64,000 nucleotides of DNA from Heligmosomoides polygyrus polygyrus (taxonomy: Eukaryota; Nematoda; Chromadorea; Rhabditida; Heligmosomidae). The stretch covers positions 25,978,001 to 26,042,000 of the forward strand of contig OX377202.1 in the NCBI GenBank assembly GCA_947396885.1, written 5' to 3'. Position numbers and translations under genes: made by a program. How positions within the stretch are numbered: the stretch's first letter is position 1; every line of letters starts with the position of its first letter. This document shows positions 54,287-63,810 of this stretch, piece by piece. The notes under the pieces were generated by a model, which saw nothing but the letters and a program-made list of their open reading frames with translations, made no database searches and was not told the DNA's origin.

Positions 54287-55807
54287 ATGGCAACTTTTTC
54301 GGAGCAGCAATTTCAGCAACTACTGAGTAGTTTTGCGTCCGCAATCCAAGGAATCACCAACGTCGCCCATCCCCCGGAGACATCGGCTGCCAACCCCACC
54401 AAGCACTTCGATACTCTCGCCGGACGGATAACCCCCTTCTCATACGACCCTGAGGCCGACGTTACGTTCGAAGCTTGGTACCGCCGGCATGAGGATATTT
54501 TCACCGTGGACGCAAGCAGTCTGGATGAGCCATCAAAAGTTCGACTTTTGCTGCACAAGTTAGATGCTGTCTCCTACGAAAAATTTTCCAACTACATTCT
54601 TCCCCGAACACCAAAGGAAGTATCCTTTGATCAAGCAGTCAAGACACTCAAGGATTTGTTCGGACCGCAACAATCACTATTCAGCGCACGATACGCCTGC
54701 ATGAAACTGGTCAAAAATCCAAAAGATGATTTTGCTACATATGCCGGACATGTTAATCGTGACTGTGCCAAATTCAAGCTCGCGGAATGCGACGACAACC
54801 AATTCAAGTGTTTAATCTTCGTCTGTGGACTCCATGCCCCCGAGGATGCCTTTATCAGACTGAAACTGCTCGACAAAATTGAAGCAGAACCTAGCTGCAC
54901 CATTCAGACACTTACCGAAGAATGCAAACGACTGCTAAATCTTCGTCACGACACCAAAATGATTGAAGAAGGCAGGCCAACAATTCATTCGATTGATGCA
55001 CCACCGAGCCTAAGAAGGAAGCCTCGAGATGATGTTCGCAGATCACGTTATCATAACGATAACAACAGCCGCAACCAAACTCATCCTACTCAACGCAAAA
55101 ATCTTCACAAGACACCCCCTTCACCATGCTGGAACTGCGGTAACATGCACTTTGTCAGAGAATGCACCTTTCGGAACCACGTGTGCTCACAATGCCACAC
55201 TACAGGACACAAAGACGGCTTTTGTTCCTCAGCCAAGCGTCGCCTAATATCCAAACGACCTTCCCGCCACAACCCCCCTACCCAAAGGCAGAAGACAAGA
55301 GCAGATGCGATCTTCAAAATCTCGAATATCGACTGCTATCGATATCGACGTTACGCCACAATCAAAGTGGACACCCACACCATCAACTTTCAAGTTGACA
55401 CTGCATCAGACGTCACCGTCATCAACAAGGTGACATGGAATCTCATGGGCAAGCCGAAACTCGAACCCCCCTCCCTCATCGCACAAAGCGCTTCCGGAGA
55501 CCAAATCCGATTCCATGGCCAACGCAAATGCACATACAGTTTCAAGGACGTTTCAGCCGAAGGAACGTTCTATGTGGCCAACACGCATCACAACCTGCTA
55601 GGAGCGGAATGGATATCTAAAATGGGATTGTACTCAATCATGGACGCCTTGCCCACTTCAGACCCATGCCCAACCGATCCCACCATCACCATGTCTTCAG
55701 TTGCGACAAGCAGCGACGTAGCAGATGAACTACAGCGACGATATCCAGAGGCATTTAGCTCTGATCTCGGCCTATACAAACATTCCGAAGCATCCCGTAG
55801 CAGATGA
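54287..55807 (+). CDS. gypsy gag and protease, cut short by a duplication
   Basis: The first 250 residues are capsid-like (FSYDPEADVTFEAWYRRHED, a pattern frequent in gypsy gag). Two zinc knuckles follow at 55,127-55,225: CWNCGNMHFVREC, with one residue fewer than the standard spacing, and CSQCHTTGHKDGFC, which is canonical. The protease comes next with FQVDTASDVTVI (catalytic Asp in DTAS, about 55,397) and HHNLLGAEWISKMGL. The frame then enters the first copy of a 79-bp tandem duplication and ends 10 codons into nonsense. Because 79 is not a multiple of three, gag-protease is separated from pol; without the duplication they would share one frame (gag-pol fusion). The start at 54,287 is the first ATG after the LTR in this frame. 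Confidence 0.88.
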   Translation: MATFSEQQFQQLLSSFASAIQGITNVAHPPETSAANPTKHFDTLAGRITPFSYDPEADVTFEAWYRRHEDIFTVDASSLDEPSKVRLLLHKLDAVSYEKFSNYILPRTPKEVSFDQAVKTLKDLFGPQQSLFSARYACMKLVKNPKDDFATYAGHVNRDCAKFKLAECDDNQFKCLIFVCGLHAPEDAFIRLKLLDKIEAEPSCTIQTLTEECKRLLNLRHDTKMIEEGRPTIHSIDAPPSLRRKPRDDVRRSRYHNDNNSRNQTHPTQRKNLHKTPPSPCWNCGNMHFVRECTFRNHVCSQCHTTGHKDGFCSSAKRRLISKRPSRHNPPTQRQKTRADAIFKISNIDCYRYRRYATIKVDTHTINFQVDTASDVTVINKVTWNLMGKPKLEPPSLIAQSASGDQIRFHGQRKCTYSFKDVSAEGTFYVANTHHNLLGAEWISKMGLYSIMDALPTSDPCPTDPTITMSSVATSSDVADELQRRYPEAFSSDLGLYKHSEASRSR

Positions 55808-55875
55808 ACTACAGCGACGATATCCAGAGGCATTTAGCTCTGATCTCGGCCTATACAAACATTCCGAAGCTTCCC
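55718..55875 (+). repeat. 79-bp tandem duplication that breaks gag-pol
   Basis: Unit 55,718-55,796 (GTAGCAGATGAACTACAGCG...) is repeated at 55,797-55,875 with almost no change (GAAGCATCCC versus GAAGCTTCCC). It shifts the reading frame by one. Confidence 0.95.
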
Positions 55876-57478
55876 TGCAGTTAAAACCCGGAGCAAAACC
55901 CGTATTCCGCCCAAAGCGCCCAGTACCTTATGCAGCTCAAGAAGCGGTGGAGAAGGAGCTCGACCGACTACAATCAATTGGCGTCATCTCAAAGGTCAAC
56001 TATTCCAACTGGGCAGCCCCTATTGTAATTGTCAAGAAATCCAACGGCACCCTTCGCGTATGCGCCGATTTTTCCACAGGCCTCAACAACGCCCTCGACC
56101 TACATCAGTACCCTCTTCCTCTTCCAGAAGATATATTCAGAACCTTAAATGGTGGCCGCTACTTCTCCCACATCGACTTCGCCGACGCATATCTCCAAAT
56201 CCTAGTTGACCCACAGTCCAAGGAGCTGTTGACCATTAACACCCACCGTGGTCTCTTCCAGTATAACCGATTGCCGTTTGGAGTCCAATCAGCACCTGCT
56301 ATATTCCAACAAATAATGGACACTGTCCTAGCCGGCCTTCAAGGAGTGGTCGCATATCTCGACGACGTAATCGTCGTTGGACGCACTGCAGAGGAGCACT
56401 CACAGAACCTTCACGCTTTCTTCCAACGTATTGTTGAAAATGGTCTACACGTACGCTTGAGCAAATGTAAATTTGCTGAAACCAGAATCGACTACCTCGG
56501 CTACATTGTCGACAAGCATGGTCGACACCCCGATCCCAGTAAAGTCGAAGCCATACAAAAGATGCCGGTTCCTAAAGACCTCTCACAACTCCGATCCTTT
56601 CTTGGACTTCTCAGTTACAACGGAAATTTTGTTAAGGAAATGAGGATTATCCGAGCTCCACTTGACGCCCTACTCAAGAAGGATACCCGATTTGAATGGA
56701 CACAGGCATGCGATAAGAGCTTCAAACGAGCCAAAGAAATTCTTTCCTCCGATCTGCTTTTAGCCCACTACGACCCCAACCAAGAAATCGTAGTTGTAGC
56801 AGACGCCTCAAACTATGGCATTGGAGCAGTAATCTCCCATCGTTATGCAGATGGATCAGAGAAAGCCATTGCTCATGCTTCACGCTCCTTACTCCCAGCT
56901 GAAAAGAACTACAGCCAGATTGAGAAAGAAGGACTAGCACTCATTTTTGCCGTCCAAAGTTCCACAGGGTGCTTCACGGACGCAAATTCATACTTCTTAC
57001 TGACCACAAGCCCCTTCTGGCGATATTTGGCTCAAAGAAAGGTATCCCTATCTATACCGCTAGCCGACTTCAACGTTGGGCAATAACACTGCTGGCTTAC
57101 GACTTCACTATCCAGTACCGTTCCACCACACATATGGGACAAGCTGACGCTCTATCAAGACTCATCGCAAATCATAAAACAGCGAATGAGGATCAGGTCA
57201 TAGCAGCTATATCGGTAGACTCGGATATCAGACACGTGTTCGCAAATCTGGTACGAGCCTTACCAGTCACAGCAGAGGATATCAAACAAACGACCCAAAA
57301 AGATGAGCTACTTCAACTTGTTATGAAGTACACCAGAGAACGCTGGCCACCGTCAATCCAAGATCCCACACTTAAGTGCTTCCACAATAGACATGACTCC
57401 CTTTCAATTTTAAATGGATGTCTGATGTTCGCTGAACGAGTTGTCATACCAACTTCACTTCAACAACGTATACTTTGA
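55804..57478 (+). pseudogene. gypsy pol: reverse transcriptase and RNase H, frameshifted
   Basis: The reverse transcriptase reads GAKPVFRPKRPVPYAAQEAV, then GVISKVNYSNWAAPIVIVKK and ALDLHQYPLPLPEDIF, LPFGVQSAPAIFQQIM and VVAYLDDVIVVG, whose YLDD (56,355-56,366) is the catalytic pair. RNase H follows: VVVADASNYGIGAVISHRYA and KNYSQIEKEGLALIFAV. At about 56,953-56,960, in the run of A after GTCC, one base is missing; the frame changes from AVQSSTG to the next frame, which goes on HGRKFILLTDHKPLLAIF, TASRLQRWAITLLAYDF and GQADALSRL. The continuing frame ends in a TGA at 57,476-78. Confidence 0.9.
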
Positions 57479-58603
57479 CAACTTCACTCTGGACATCCCG
57501 GAATTGTTCGCATGAAAGCGCTAGCTCGTAGTTACGTATACTGGCCAGGTCTCGACAGAGACATCGAAAGGATGGTTCAACGATGCACAAGATGTTCATC
57601 AGTCGCCAAATTCCCTACCAAAACCACACTTGCATCTTGGCCAACGCCAAGTAAGCCATGGGAACGAATACATGTGGACTACGTTGGTCCATTTGAAGGC
57701 ACAAATTACCTCATAATCGTGGACGCTTTTTCCAAGTGACCTGAGATATACAATACAGATCGCACAACAACAGGCGCCACCATCTCATTACTGCGCCAGA
57801 CATTTGCCAGGAATGGAGCTCCCGAAATACTCGTGTCAGATAATGGCACTCAGTTCACCTCAGAAGAATTCAAAGAGTTTTGCCAAGAGAACGGAATCGA
57901 GCACCTGTTTTCTCCCCCATATCATCCACAATCCAACGGTCAAGCAGAAAGGTTCGTAGATACCTTCAAAAGGAGCTTGCTTAAAATGAAAGGGGAGGGA
58001 ACACTCTCTCGAATTCTCCAAACCTTCCTTCTTACCTACCGCTCAACACCACATCCAGCCTTCGAAAAGCTCAAATCACCAGCAGAACTATTTGTTGGAA
58101 GGAAACTTCGGACTCCTTTGTCTCTACTTCAGCCCATCCAGTCTCACAGCGGGAGACGAAATGAAGTCATGGAACGTCACTTCAACGCCAAGCATGGAGC
58201 TAAGCCTAAGATTTTCGAGCGAGGCGACACTGTCTACGTGAGCGACTACAAAGACGGAAAACATAAGTGGACAAACGGTTCCATATTGGATCGTATTGGA
58301 GAGGTGCTCTATAAAGTTCGCTGTGGAACACAAGCTTGGATACGACATGCGAATCAACTACGAAGACGCTACAGTGGTAGCAACAACGAAGCCCAAGAAG
58401 ACATGGACACACTTTTCGAAACATTCGACTTGGAGCGACCTGAGCTCCAGAGCCAAGCACCTTCCCCTCCTCCGGCTGAAACTTCTGAAGGAGTTCCAAC
58501 TGTTCAACAAGGTATGCAGCTACGACGATCGACTCGAACACGAAGACCTACGAGGACGCTCCACATTGACCCAACTCAGAAGAGATATCATTTTTGTCCT
58601 TAA
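57479..58603 (+). pseudogene. gypsy integrase with an internal TGA
   Basis: The zinc-binding N-terminal part (HSGHPGIVRMKALARSYVYW then CTRCSSVAKF, an HHCC arrangement) follows the TGA at 57,476-78. The catalytic core has HVDYVGPFEG (first D), a second TGA at 57,737-39 where Trp is usual after AFSK, LVSDNGTQFTSEEF (second D, about 57,838) and PQSNGQAERFVDTFKRS (catalytic E, 57,947-49), so the D,D,E triad is present. The C-terminal part has FERGDTVYVSDYKDGKHKW. Both stops are single-base changes from arginine- and tryptophan-type codons (inference). Same frame throughout. Confidence 0.9.
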
Positions 58604-58662
58604 GATCGTTGTAACAATTAGATCATCGTATTATCCGATTGTAAAACTGATTTATCATCTTC

Positions 58663-58674
58663 AAAAAGGGGAGG
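58663..58674 (+). promoter_or_regulatory. polypurine tract
   Basis: AAAAAGGGGAGG directly before the 3' LTR; the plus-strand primer site in this class. Confidence 0.85.
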
Positions 58675-58839
58675 TGTTACATATCAGTCTATACCAGTCG
58701 CATGATATGATGATTATCATGCAGTGATTAAAGGACACTATATAAAGGCTACTCTGGTATGGTTTGCAGTTTATCGGTCGTCGGCAATAAAGCGTATATC
58801 GTCCATCAAGACTATACCGCAGCGGCCAAGTACACAACA
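58675..58839 (+). repeat. 3' LTR of gypsy-type element (165 bp)
   Basis: Matches the 5' LTR, from TGTTACATATCAGTC to ACACAACA, with one base deleted in GGAC(T)ACTATATAAAGG. Confidence 0.93.
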
Positions 58840-59640
58840 AGTGGCTCAATAGTGGCTCAATCTTGTGTGATTTTGCCCTCTCTATTCTATAGTTCAATGT
58901 GATCGTACTGAGAGAAGGGGAGGGGATGTAGCTCTGGTTGTTAAGTGGTCACTCTTTCCACACTTAATATATGCAGAGTCCGTATCCAATTCGTATGGGA
59001 TACTTTGTTGTGATATCTTTGGGAAATTTTATACTGCGCGCTTGACCATCGTGTATAGAGCTTCTTCCTGCTCACACAATGAGATGTTAAGCTCCTTAAA
59101 GCTATGAGCGACCTTATCTCTTGCGGGAAAAGTTGTTTTGTTTTGGGTGACTTTAACTTGCCCAAAATCAATTGGTCATATTCCGATTTTCCTGTCGGCC
59201 ACTCCATTACCGAAGTATCTTGTGCTAGTTTCTGTAACGTATACAAGTTAACTCGACTCGTCGGCCGGCCACATTAGATAGGATATGTTCTAGATTTGAT
59301 GCTTAGTACAAATCCGCACCACATTTTCGAAGTTAGGAACTGCTGTACCCTTGGTACTAGCGACCATGCTTATATCAGTTTTAGTATCCGTTTCCCAAAA
59401 GCTGATCAGTCTGTAGTCGTGTCAAGGGATTCCAAAGCGGCTAATTATGAAGGCATCAATTTTTTATTTCTTAGTCGGGTGGACTGCTATGGCTTCTTTG
59501 CCATTGTGAATTCCGTTAATGACATGTGCGAAATGTTTTTGGCAATACTGAATCACTGTACTGACCTATTCGTCCCTCTCAAGCGAGTTAAGCTCCACTA
59601 TTCTGCACTACCAGGCACTTGCATCGCTTGTTTCTCTTGA
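58840..59640 (+). pseudogene. CR1-B endonuclease, C-terminal part
   Basis: After the duplicated AGTGG the frame continues for about 20 codons, then shifts to QCDRTERRGGDVALVVKWSL, then FVLGDFNLPKINWSYSD (GDFN) and VLDLMLSTNPHHIFEVRNCC and LGTSDHAYISF (the SDH catalytic region). The order and motifs are those of CR1 endonucleases. A stop interrupts at about 59,275 (after GRPH) and the frame ends at 59,640. Confidence 0.87.
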
Positions 59641-60567
59641 AAACTAAGGCATGGGAACTTTCTGTATCTACAGTTATGCGGGGATACTGGTCGAGGTTTG
59701 ATAATCTAAGAACTGGGTTCGAAAAGAAACTTGCGAAATACAATAGCTTGATTAAGAAAAGGATTATCGATTCCGGCAATAAACGCGGCTTCCACAATTA
59801 TATTGATTGCAAGTTAAAGTGCCAAAATAATAGGCCCATTCCTCGGACCTACCGGAGTGGTCTGTTGGTCTGATGAAGAAGTGCCGAAATCTTGGCTAAT
59901 AGCTTCGAGCAGGCCTTCGCGAGAGAGAAGGAGGTTGATTCTAGTGCTGAAAATCAGACGTTCCCCGCCATGACATGGTTTGCCGTTATGAAAAACTCGG
60001 TACGGTTCTTGCTGGGGACATACAGGCATTAATCTCTAGTTGGCCAGGTTCTTCCTCTCTAAATCCTGATGGCAATCCCTTGAAATTCATCAAGGATGTA
60101 ATTGAATACATCGCTGGTCCACAGGAATACATAGTTAATTTAAGTTTTATGAGGTCTGAAGTGTCAATGAGATGGAGGAAGGCAGTGGTTACTCCTATCC
60201 CCAAAAAGCCCCCCTACTCCAAGCCGGATAACTTTTGACTGATCAGCATCACTTCTGTGTTTGCCCGAACCTTCGAAAAAATATTGAAGAAGAGAATTGT
60301 GGAGCATTCAGTTATTTCTCGTTTCCAACATGATTTCCAAAAGGGGAAATCCACGGTTACGGCTATGCTGCACTCGATGGACGATTGAACGATCGCTTTG
60401 GATGAAGGTCGAGCTGTGGATGTTGTCTACCTTAATTTTGCCAACGCTTTCGACTGGGTGGCTCATAACAAGCTGCTGTTCAAGCTAGGAGTAGTTGGAG
60501 CCCACCCGCGGGTTGCTTTATGGCTGAAGGCCTTTTTGACTGAAAGGCCCTACCAAGTTCGGAGGTA
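59641..60567 (+). pseudogene. CR1-B linker and reverse transcriptase, internally deleted
   Basis: The linker (AKYNSLIKKRIIDSGNKRGF) leads to GDIQALISSWPGSSSLNPDG, NLSFMRSEVSMRWRKAVVTP and IPKKPPYSKPDNF, a stop, then FARTFEKILKKRIVEHSVIS and VVYLNFANAFDWVAHNKLLF, ending at LTERPYQVRR. The YADD palm block and the thumb are missing between here and the 3' untranslated region, so there is an internal deletion. Similar in wording to the copy at 39.5-41 kb. Confidence 0.87.
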
Positions 60568-60944
60568 GATTTCAAATGTTTCTTAAAGATGTTGGACTGT
60601 CATCTGAATCTAATTTGATCACAGTAGTTATTAATTATGAGGATTAAATTTACTTTGATGATCCTTGATAATTCTACTCATAGGGTCGATGGTTGTCTTC
60701 TGTCATCGTTTGTTCGCAATTTGTCTTGTTGATCTATTATAAGTTGTTCATGACATGTCCATGTTATAAATAAATAAATAAAAATAAATATATCGTGGAC
60801 TGAGCTTTTGCATATTGTGTTATATTGTATTGTATTGTACTATTGTTGTACTAGTGTTGCAAGACTTTTCGATCAACCCAATACATCGATCAAGCTAGGG
60901 ATCAAACTAACAAAGAGAGCATCCAAACTTGCGGTGAGCTTTTG
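60568..60944. other. CR1-B 3' untranslated region, tail and flank
   Basis: Non-coding sequence to the TAAA-type tail (60,766-60,790), then TATTGTATTGTATTGTAC-like short repeats (60,818-60,842). Confidence 0.6.
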
Positions 60945-61440
60945 CGATGCAATTTTAAAGGATGTAGGGTCCCATATAGGGAGTCCAAAACCGCTGTTCT
61001 TTCGGAATGCTCTTCCGTGGTCAAAAAAGGCGTGTGAAGGCGTGAGCTCGAAGTTCATCACGCCCTGGCGCCCCCACTGGGCGTGGTCCGTTGGAAGTGT
61101 TATCGCTTCACAAGAACGTGGTAGTAGGTTTGATTCCCCCATATGCTGGTGTTTTTGCATTTTGCAATTTATCGACAGTGATAGCATTCATCCCCATTTC
61201 TAACATATTTTTGAGTAAAAACATAGCACAAATGCCGCTTACGTTCATTAAGCTTTGTGAAAGTGGAAAGGTAAGAATCACTTCGCAAAGTGATTCTTAC
61301 CTTTCCACTTTCACAAAACGAGTAAAGCAAGTCAAAAACTGATGCCAGATTCGTGATCCGTACCCCCGAATAACCCTCACGCACAAAGTTTGGGCGAAAT
61401 TGGTGCTTCTGACCTCATCACCCTTACTCAAGCCTGGGCC
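60945..61440 (+). repeat. tRNA-derived repeat C, copy 1
   Basis: Contains AGGATGTAGGGTCCCATATA, AAGTTCATCACGCCCTGGCG, a tRNA-like stretch with GTCCGTTGGAAGTGTTATCG and B box GTAGGTTTGATTCCCCC (about 61,124-61,140), then GTTTTTGCATTTTGCAATTT and CATCCCCATTTCTAACATAT. The reverse strand of 63,365-63,810 matches in the same order. A third, short copy of its 3' part (CGAATAACCCCACGCACA.. then CGAAATTGGTGCTTCTGAC) is at 61,672-61,790. Confidence 0.75.
61254..61317. repeat. perfect 30-bp hairpin, 4-base loop
   Basis: 61,254-61,283 is exactly complementary to 61,288-61,317, loop CGCA. The sister copy on the minus strand near 63,470-63,500 has this sequence only once, so the second arm is a local inverted duplication. 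Confidence 0.93.
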
Positions 61441-61485
61441 AGAGCGGGCATCATTGTTAAACAAGTGTATCATACCGAAAAACGT

Positions 61486-61660
61486 GTGAAAAAAAATATC
61501 TGAGCTTTGAATATAAGTTAGGAACGCTGCATGAACTTACAGCCTAATAGCAGTGCTGCCTTGTGTGATTCTCCGCACGAATACCAAATATCTATTTGCA
61601 GTTACGCTCTAAAAAATTAGCTGCTGTAAAGAACGAGGCTTCTTGTTTATTATCACTGAA
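61486..61660 (+). repeat. uninterrupted copy of the repeat split at 44.5/46.3 kb
   Basis: ATATCTGAGCTTTGAATATA to GTGATTCTCCGCAC, then GTTACGCTCTAAAAAATTAG and CTGTAAAGAACGAGGCTTC, contiguous here. Confidence 0.75.
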
Positions 61661-61671
61661 ATACCGAATAA

Positions 61672-61790
61672 CCCCACGCACAGTTTTAGACTTGCTTAAC
61701 ATGGATTGACTTCCAGATTAAGCAAGTCAACCCCTACGCACAAAGTTTGGCGAAATTGGTGCTTCTGACTTCACCATCCTCACTCAAGCC
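61672..61790 (+). repeat. fragment of repeat C with a small hairpin
   Basis: Matches the 3' part of repeat C. GACTTGCTTAA (61,690) and TTAAGCAAGTC (61,719) form an 11-bp inverted pair. Confidence 0.6.
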
Positions 61791-62285
61791 TGGGCCAAAC
61801 CGGGCATTGCACATCGGACATCATTGCCAAACAAGGGCGGACATTGAGGTGCGAAGCCATTTGAGGTGGATACCAATTGAATACGCTAAACGGCGGAGAG
61901 ATGCACAAAGTAAAGTATTGGTGCTACGACGCCCTTTTTTGAAATGGTGGTAGCGGGTAGCGTAGATGTTCAGTTGGTGAGCAATGTGGTGCCATTACAT
62001 GGTTTTTTGCAATCTTCCATCATTGTTGAACAAGGTCGGTACATCATTAGCTATTCTTACCAGTTGTTCAGTACGTTTTTGGCTCTATCCATATCCTACT
62101 TTATATAAGCGAGAACGGTCGTTTGTCTGTGGGTGAGTTTGTTTGTGTGTGTGTTTGTTTGCACAGAAGTGCTGGGGGAGTGTGTTGGGAGGAAGTTTGG
62201 GGAAGGGGGGGGGGGGGAGCAGGAGGTTGCAGTTGTCACCAGTTTGTCAACTGTTGTAGTTGTCGACGGGCTTCCATGTTCAGGC
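61791..62285. other. unrecognised stretch
   Basis: No gene; GTTTGTGTGTGTGTTTG (62,141-62,160) and a G run (62,207-62,217) stand out. Confidence 0.4.
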
Positions 62286-62540
62286 GACATGTCACCGATG
62301 TCGCGCAATGCACGTCCGACTTGAGAAGACATGTCACCGACGTCGCTCATCAGGTGCCTGCATTCAGAAGAGGTGTCACCAATGTCGCGAAGGGCCTTCC
62401 AGATTCAGACGACGTGTCACTGATGTCGCGCAAAGCACGTTCGGGTTGAGAACACATGTCACTGACGTTGTTCAACAGGCCACCGGGTTTGGAAGAGGTG
62501 TTACCGCTGTCGCGCGAGGATTCCGGATTCAGACGACGTG
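62286..62540 (+). repeat. 42-bp minisatellite, about six units
   Basis: Units start at 62,286, 62,328, 62,370, 62,411, 62,453 and 62,495. Each opens GACATGTCACCGATGTCGCG or a variant. Alternate units resemble each other more (GAGGTGT in 3 and 6, CATGTCAC in 1, 2 and 5), suggesting growth by higher-order duplication. The 108-codon plus frame across it (RRHVTDVAQ repeated every 14 residues) is a repeat artefact. Confidence 0.85.
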
Positions 62541-63175
62541 ATACCAGTGAAGGTGGAACCAGTAATTGGGGACCGGTGAAGGATGGGGTTTCAATAAGGG
62601 GGAGCGGTAAAGGGTTGACCAATGAAGGTGAGACCAGCAATGGGGCCGGTAAGGGGGGGGGGGGAAGCAGCGAAGGGGACCGGTGAAGGGGGGGGGGGGG
62701 AGGGGTCCAGTGAAGATGGGACCGGTGAGGAACGGACCAGTAATGGGGACCGGTGAAGGGGGGGGAGTGGTCCAGTGAAGGGTGGACCGGTGAAGCAGGG
62801 GGAAGAGTCCAGTGAAAAGGGGACGGTAGAATGTTGACCAGTGAAGAGGGGACCAGGTGAAGGGGGACCGCTGAGGAAGGGACCAGCAATGGGCACCGGT
62901 GAGGTAGTGGGGGGGGGGGGAAGGGGCCAGTGAAGGGAGATCGGAAAAGGGTTGATGAGTTAAAAGGGGACCAGTGAGGGTGGGACCAGTAATGGGGATC
63001 GGTGAAGGATAGGATAACCAGCGAAGAGGGGGCAAAGGGAGGTCCAGTGAAGGTGGTTGCAGTAGTAAGGACCGACGAAGGGGAGGGGGACCAGTGAAGG
63101 GTGAACCGGAAATGGGCTGACAATAAAGGGAAACCAGTGATAAGGGACCAGTTAGAGGGGGTCCAGTGAAAGTTG
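62541..63175 (+). repeat. G-rich degenerate minisatellite
   Basis: About 630 bp of GGGGACCAGTGAAGGTG-like words in variable spacing, with several runs of 8-10 G. On the minus strand all of it stays open in one 289-codon frame (63,219-62,350), rich in TGP, PLL and HWS words, because the period tends to preserve frame. I treat this as non-coding. Confidence 0.85.
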
Positions 63176-63244
63176 TGGGCCTGCTTTGTCCTATTCCGCA
63201 ATACCATTCTATATAGCAAAAGCAGTTTTTAATGAATGAGAGAA

Positions 63245-63355
63245 GGCCTAAAGAGGAGAAGAAGACGTTCGGGGTGTTCTATACTCCGGGTTTGGGGCAA
63301 AGCCCCAACCAGACGTTTGGCGGCCGGCAGGCCGTTGAACGTCTGGTAAAGAATA
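63245..63355 (-). repeat. dispersed repeat with CCAGACGTT hairpin, copy 2
   Basis: Reverse complement of 32,965-33,070: CCAGACGTTTGGCGGCCGGC, AACGTCTGGTAAAG and TTGGGGCAAAGCCCCAA. Confidence 0.72.
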
Positions 63356-63364
63356 TAAGAGAAT

Positions 63365-63810
63365 TTGTTGTCTACAACACCCAAACTTTGTGCGTGTGTG
63401 GGGTTATTTGGGGTGCTGATCACGAATCTGACATCAGTTTTTGACTTGTTTAACCTGGAATGTAAAAGTTCTCACCGTTCCACTTTCACAGAGCTACAAA
63501 AACGCAACCTAAACGACATTTGTGCCATGTCTTTATTCAAAAATATGTTGGAAATGGGGATAAATGGTATCACTGACGATAAATCGCAAGATGCAAAAAC
63601 ACAAGCATATGGAAGAATCAAACCCACGACCATGTTCCTGTGAAGCGACAACTCTACCAACAGACCCCCCTCCGGTGGGGACGGCAGGGCGTGATGAACT
63701 TCGCGTTCGCGTCTTCACACGCCTTTTGCGACCACGGCAGAGCATTTCAAAAAAGCTAGCTATGGTTTTGGACTCCCCATATGGGACCCTACATCCTGTA
63801 GAAATTGGAT
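63365..63810 (-). repeat. tRNA-derived repeat C, copy 2
   Basis: On minus: GTCTGTTGGTAGAGTTGTCG (A-box-like), CACAGGAACATGGTCGTGGG, TTTGATTCTTCCATATGC (B box), then TTTTTGCATCTTGCGATTTA and CATTTATCCCCATTTCCAAC. Same order as 60,945-61,440; the two copies face each other across the minisatellite region. Confidence 0.78.

Larger units (their letters stand above)
54086..58839 (+). mobile_element. gypsy-type LTR retrotransposon, 4,754 bp
   Basis: Complete structure: 166-bp 5' LTR, primer-binding start TGGCGATCAGG two bases downstream, gag-protease-reverse transcriptase-RNase H-integrase order, a polypurine tract AAAAAGGGGAGG (58,663-58,674), and 165-bp 3' LTR, within AGTGG duplications. Domain order with integrase last defines the gypsy (Ty3) group; two zinc knuckles and a DTAS protease suggest a Mag-like lineage (inference). 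There is no envelope gene, so it is a retrotransposon. LTR divergence of about 2% indicates a fairly young insertion. Confidence 0.93.
52920..60790 (+). mobile_element. CR1-like element (CR1-B) split by a gypsy-type element
   Basis: Plus-strand order: ORF1 (53,096-53,970), first part of the endonuclease (to 54,085), the gypsy element (54,086-58,839), the rest of the endonuclease (58,840-59,640), linker and partial reverse transcriptase (to about 60,567), 3' untranslated region, and a TAAATAAATAAATAAAAATA tail (60,766-60,790). Removing the gypsy element with one AGTGG restores continuity of the endonuclease region. Confidence 0.87.

Noticed and set aside
54086..58839. endogenous retrovirus
   Set aside because: Integrase is followed directly by the polypurine tract and LTR; there is no envelope frame.
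62286..62540. possible CRISPR-like array
   Set aside because: The units are adjacent, 42 bp, with no spacers, and the genome is eukaryotic.
62350..63219. 289-codon minus-strand open frame
   Set aside because: It lies entirely in the G-rich minisatellite and its words repeat with it; openness follows from the lack of T-rich stop words on that strand, not from coding.
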